Shown here in pieces: positions 61,392-64,000 of a stretch of DNA of 64,000 nt (its first letter is position 1; each line of letters begins with the position of its first letter). A program made the position numbers and the translations under genes. The notes beneath the pieces are model-generated. The model was not told the origin of the DNA and made no database searches. It saw nothing but the letters and a program-made list of their open reading frames with translations. The stretch is from Butyrivibrio proteoclasticus B316 (GTDB taxonomy: Bacteria; Bacillota; Clostridia; Lachnospirales; Lachnospiraceae), in contig NC_014387.1 in NCBI RefSeq assembly GCF_000145035.1, positions 3,090,001 through 3,154,000 of the forward strand, given 5' to 3'.

Positions 61392-61422
61392 GATTGCGCC
61401 ATAAACGCATACTACCGCAATC
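61392..61422 (-). promoter_or_regulatory. Possible 5' leader hairpin of the second operon
   Basis: Just after the expected transcription start, GATTGCG pairs with CGCAATC around a 17-base loop; on the minus strand a smaller TGCG/CGCA pairing with a 7-base loop is mutually exclusive with it. Long polysaccharide operons of Clostridia can carry leader hairpins recognised by antitermination factors such as LoaP. No U-tract follows. Low confidence. Confidence 0.3.
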
Positions 61423-61431
61423 CTATCAAAT

Positions 61432-61460
61432 ATTTTACACTTATCCCCCGGTTCTTTCAA
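61432..61460 (-). promoter_or_regulatory. Sigma-A-type promoter of the second polysaccharide operon
   Basis: On the minus strand TTGAAA and TAAAAT are separated by exactly 17 bases, a good housekeeping promoter placed about 70 bases before the first gene. It lies between the end of the AraC-family gene and the operon, so regulation separate from that gene is possible. Confidence 0.65.
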
Positions 61461-61469
61461 TGGCAATCA

Positions 61470-62330
61470 CTATTTCCACTGCATCCTGTATTCCAGGGGA
61501 CTTATACCTTCTATCTGTTTGAATATCCTTGAAAAATAATAAAGCGGAGTTATCCCGCACCTGCTTCCTATTTCCTCAACAGTTTCATCCGTAAATCTCA
61601 GCATCTGCTTGGCATGTGTAATACGTGTGATTAGCAGATAATTGATGATTGACGTGCCATACTGCTCTTTAAAACCTCTCGATAAAGAGTACTTGTTTAC
61701 CAAAAACATATCTGCCAGCATATCTAGGCTGATCTTCTCAGAATAATGCAAATCAAGGTAGTCTTTCAGATTCATGATCGTCTTTGAGTTGTTCGAAACC
61801 TGCGCTGCCTCGGGATTCCAGCTAAAGCTCATTAGAAAGGTAATAAGCGTTGACAGATACTCATTTATTCTTATATCTCTGATATAATCTGAAGATCTGG
61901 CTGTTTCGTCAATATTAGTCCATATTTTCTCAGGTTCCAGACCACTATCAGGTCTAAAAACCGGCTGTCCACCTCTCTCTACATATTTAAGATAAATGGG
62001 CAGCATGCTTTCACCATTAAAGTGAATCCATTCCAGCGCCCATAAGTCTTCTGAAGTCCTGTGAAGATAAGGATTTTTACAATTTATAAAAACGCAGTCT
62101 CCGCTTTTTACTGTGTATTCTCTTCCTCCATAATCAAGTGTTCCACTTCCCTCTTTTACATAAAAAAATAGAAATGAATCCAGATTCTGTCTCTTACTTG
62201 TATGAGTTTTCTTGGCTTTCAGCTCACCTATTTCCTGCAAATACATCAGATTTGATTTAGCAAACTCTGATGGCGTATACAACATTCTGTTGGAAGATAC
62301 ATATTCACCCTGAAACAATCTTTCCTGCAT
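61470..62330 (-). CDS. AraC family transcriptional regulator with cupin-like sensor domain
   Basis: A 286-residue regulator. The N-terminal half has a cupin-like sugar-sensing barrel (SGTLDYGGREYTVKSGD, LEWIHFNG) and the C-terminal 100 residues hold two helix-turn-helix units (LDMLADMFLVNKYSLSRGFKEQYG; VEEIGSRCGITPLYYFSRIFKQ) ending with the SPLEYR motif. It lies between the second operon and gmd and is divergent from gmd, so it may control either or both in response to a sugar. GAGGAG precedes the ATG by 10 bases. The ligand is unknown. Confidence 0.9.
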   Translation of the reverse strand: MQERLFQGEYVSSNRMLYTPSEFAKSNLMYLQEIGELKAKKTHTSKRQNLDSFLFFYVKEGSGTLDYGGREYTVKSGDCVFINCKNPYLHRTSEDLWALEWIHFNGESMLPIYLKYVERGGQPVFRPDSGLEPEKIWTNIDETARSSDYIRDIRINEYLSTLITFLMSFSWNPEAAQVSNNSKTIMNLKDYLDLHYSEKISLDMLADMFLVNKYSLSRGFKEQYGTSIINYLLITRITHAKQMLRFTDETVEEIGSRCGITPLYYFSRIFKQIEGISPLEYRMQWK

Positions 62331-62534
62331 TTATGCTGATCTCCTCTTTATACCGATAGCAAAAGAAATAATATAGCGATAACATGTGTATTTAATACAG
62401 TTTCATACATAGTATAATTGTCATGTCAAGATAATGCAAATCAAAATCAAGAAAGTGAATTTTCATACTCTTTTTTTGTCTTTATAATAAGCAGGAAATA
62501 TGCAAATTATGTTCTAAATTGAGAGGAAAAAAAT
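62331..62534. promoter_or_regulatory. Divergent intergenic region: gmd promoter and palindromic operator candidate
   Basis: This A+T-rich gap holds a TATAAT at 62483-62488 (plus strand) with TTTTCA 17 bases upstream, a likely gmd promoter, and another TATAAT at 62413-62418 with no good -35. The inverted repeat TGTATT-T-AATACA (62387-62399) is perfect and could be an operator. Minus-strand TATATT nearby could be the -10 of the AraC-family gene. No small gene or terminator is seen. Confidence 0.5.
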
Positions 62535-63626
62535 ATGGCTAAAAAAGCGCTTATTACTGGTATAACCGGTCAGGACGGATCTTATCTTGCAGAGTTCCTT
62601 CTTGAAAAAGGTTATGACGTTCACGGAATAATCCGTAGATCTTCTGTTGACTACAGAGAGAGAATCGCTCATCTTGAGGGACACCCTAACTTCCACCTTC
62701 ATTATGGTGATCTTGGCGATTCCATGAGTATTCTTGGTGTAGTTGGCAAGGTTCGTCCTGATGAGATCTACAACCTTGCAGCTCAGTCACACGTACAGGT
62801 ATCTTTTGATTCACCTGAGTTTACTGCTGATGTTGACGCTACAGGTGTTCTTAGAGTATTAGAGGCAGTTCGTCAGTGCGGACTTGCTGATACATGCCGT
62901 ATTTATCAGGCATCTACTTCTGAGCTTTATGGTAAGGTTGAGGAAGTTCCTCAGAGCGAGAAGACTCCTTTCCATCCATACAGCCCATATGCTGTTGCCA
63001 AGCTCTATGGTTACTGGATCATCAAAGAGTATCGTGAAGCTTACAACATGTTCTGCTGCTCAGGTATTCTCTTTAACCACGAATCAGAGAGACGCGGTGA
63101 GACATTCGTTACACGTAAGATCACTCTTGCAGCCAGCAGAATTGCTCAGGGCAAGCAGGACAAGCTTTATCTTGGTAACCTTTCCAGCCTTCGTGACTGG
63201 GGTTATGCCAAGGATTATGTTGAGTGCATGTGGCTCATTCTCCAGAACGATAAGCCTGAAGATTTCGTTATCGCTACAGGTGTTCAGCACTCTGTTCGTG
63301 AATTTGCACAGCTTGCTTTCCACTATGCTGGTATCGAGCTTGAATTCAAGGGTGAAGGCGCTGATGAAAAGGGATATGACAAGGCAACAGGTAAGGTTCT
63401 TGTAGAGGTATCTCCTGATTTCTACAGACCTACAGACGTTGTTAACCTTTTAGGTGATCCTACCAAGGCTAAAGAGAAGCTTCACTGGAATCCACAGACA
63501 ACATCCTTCGAAGAGCTTGTTAAGATCATGGTTGAACATGATATGAAGAAGGTTGCAGTTGAAAGAGCTAACGAGCACGTTAAATTCAATCTTGCTGAAT
63601 TCCTTGAGAAGGGTATCGATAAATAA
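62535..63626 (+). CDS. gmd: GDP-mannose 4,6-dehydratase
   Basis: A 363-residue extended SDR enzyme opening [21 protein letters not shown], with [15 protein letters not shown] and the YxxxK pair in [30 protein letters not shown] and [11 protein letters not shown], all diagnostic of GMD. It converts GDP-D-mannose to GDP-4-keto-6-deoxy-D-mannose, the first step to GDP-L-fucose. GAGAGG precedes the ATG. Codon use (frequent GTT, CTT and GAG) looks like that of highly expressed genes. The next gene completes the pathway, and the GT11 enzyme at the other end of the window is the likely user. Confidence 0.97.
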   Translation: MAKKALITGITGQDGSYLAEFLLEKGYDVHGIIRRSSVDYRERIAHLEGHPNFHLHYGDLGDSMSILGVVGKVRPDEIYNLAAQSHVQVSFDSPEFTADVDATGVLRVLEAVRQCGLADTCRIYQASTSELYGKVEEVPQSEKTPFHPYSPYAVAKLYGYWIIKEYREAYNMFCCSGILFNHESERRGETFVTRKITLAASRIAQGKQDKLYLGNLSSLRDWGYAKDYVECMWLILQNDKPEDFVIATGVQHSVREFAQLAFHYAGIELEFKGEGADEKGYDKATGKVLVEVSPDFYRPTDVVNLLGDPTKAKEKLHWNPQTTSFEELVKIMVEHDMKKVAVERANEHVKFNLAEFLEKGIDK

Positions 63627-63642
63627 GAAAGAGGCGATCAAA

Positions 63643-64000
63643 GTGGAAAAAAACGCTAAGATTTATGTTGCAGGCCACAGAGGAATGGTTGGTTCTGCAA
63701 TTGTAAGAGAACTTAATAAACAGGGTTATACAAACATTATTACCAGAACACACAAAGAACTTGACCTCACAAGACAGGATCAGGTTGAGAAATTCTTTGC
63801 AGAGGAAAAGCCTGAATATGTATTCCTTGCAGCTGCCAAGGTTGGCGGAATCATGGGTAACTCAGAAGCTCTTGCAGATTTCATGTATGAGAACATGATC
63901 CTTGAGATGAACGTTATCCATTCAGCATGGCAGAACGGATGCAAGAAGGTAGAATTCCTTGGATCATCATGCATTTATCCTCGTATGGCTCCTCAGCCAA
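63643..64000 (+). CDS. fcl: GDP-L-fucose synthase, N-terminal part
   Basis: Only the first 119 codons lie in the window. They read [16 protein letters not shown] (NADP-binding loop), [29 protein letters not shown] and [14 protein letters not shown], the diagnostic start of GDP-4-keto-6-deoxy-mannose 3,5-epimerase/4-reductase. The start is a GTG with AGAGG about 8 bases upstream, 16 bases after gmd. It gives GDP-L-fucose from the GMD product. Gene identity is certain although it is truncated by the right edge. Confidence 0.95.
   Translation, partial: MEKNAKIYVAGHRGMVGSAIVRELNKQGYTNIITRTHKELDLTRQDQVEKFFAEEKPEYVFLAAAKVGGIMGNSEALADFMYENMILEMNVIHSAWQNGCKKVEFLGSSCIYPRMAPQP

Noticed and set aside
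62884..63405. Open frame of 173 codons on the plus strand inside gmd
   Set aside because: It is an out-of-frame shadow of a strongly conserved gene; its Ser/Leu/Arg-rich sequence has no recognisable domain.
1..64000. CRISPR arrays, tRNA or rRNA genes, insertion sequences, phage genes
   Set aside because: No regularly spaced repeats, cloverleaf-like sequences, transposase or integrase motifs were found on reading either strand by eye.

Overview
The window is almost entirely one large cell-surface glycan locus. It carries 53 genes, two of them cut by the window edges, with no tRNA, rRNA, CRISPR array or insertion sequence that I can see. The A+T-rich composition, the strong purine-rich GGAGG-type ribosome binding sites, and the EpsG/EpsC/EpsN-like and PglK-like proteins point to a low-GC Firmicute, most likely a Lachnospiraceae such as a Butyrivibrio-type gut or rumen bacterium. 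The genus is an inference and no marker gene in the window settles it.

Layout. (1) 1-44716, minus strand: 36 closely packed genes read leftwards, many overlapping by 1-14 bases. From the promoter end they are a nonulosonic (sialic-like) acid module with a GT52-like transferase; a PglK-like ABC flippase; a block of an acyltransferase, membrane glycosyltransferase-like proteins, GtrA, a WecE-type aminotransferase and a GtrB-like transferase; an O-antigen ligase/polymerase-like protein; a bacillosamine-type priming set (PglF, PglE and PglC homologues); an ATP-grasp/PLP enzyme pair; a PglA-like transferase; a WbpO/WbpP-like UDP-GalNAcA pair; a DUF2334 deacetylase-like protein; four GT4 transferases interleaved with two asparagine-synthase-type amidotransferases; an MBOAT/SGNH O-acylation pair; a GT11 fucosyltransferase; and a second, truncated ABC flippase. 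(2) 44793-47686, plus strand: a PseA/WbpG-like amidotransferase and a membrane protein, ending at a strong bidirectional terminator. (3) 47754-61361, minus strand: a second 12-gene polysaccharide operon with a WbaP/WcaJ-type initiating transferase, a Wzz-like protein fused to a kinase-like domain without a P-loop, an EpsG-type polymerase, eight further GT-A/GT-B transferases and two GT-C-like membrane proteins, behind a good sigma-A promoter. (4) 61470-62330, minus: an AraC-family regulator. (5) 62535 to the right edge, plus: gmd and the start of the GDP-L-fucose synthase gene.

How it fits together. Several key steps occur twice: initiating phosphoglycosyl transferases, polymerases, ABC flippases, PseG hydrolases, asparagine-synthase amidotransferases and GtrB-like transferases. 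This suggests two lipid-linked glycans are built and exported from one locus. The precursor enzymes imply GDP-L-fucose, UDP-N-acetylgalactosaminuronic acid (probably amidated), a 4-amino-4,6-dideoxy-hexosamine and a CMP-nonulosonate, which may carry an acetamidino group. Six polytopic proteins with an acidic motif just after the first membrane segment, with GtrA and two GtrB-like transferases, suggest further decoration outside the membrane from polyprenyl-phosphate sugars. The least explained pieces are the ATP-grasp/PLP pair and a small repeat-flanked hairpin at 20606-20709, which sits where a bacillosamine-type acetyltransferase gene is usually found.
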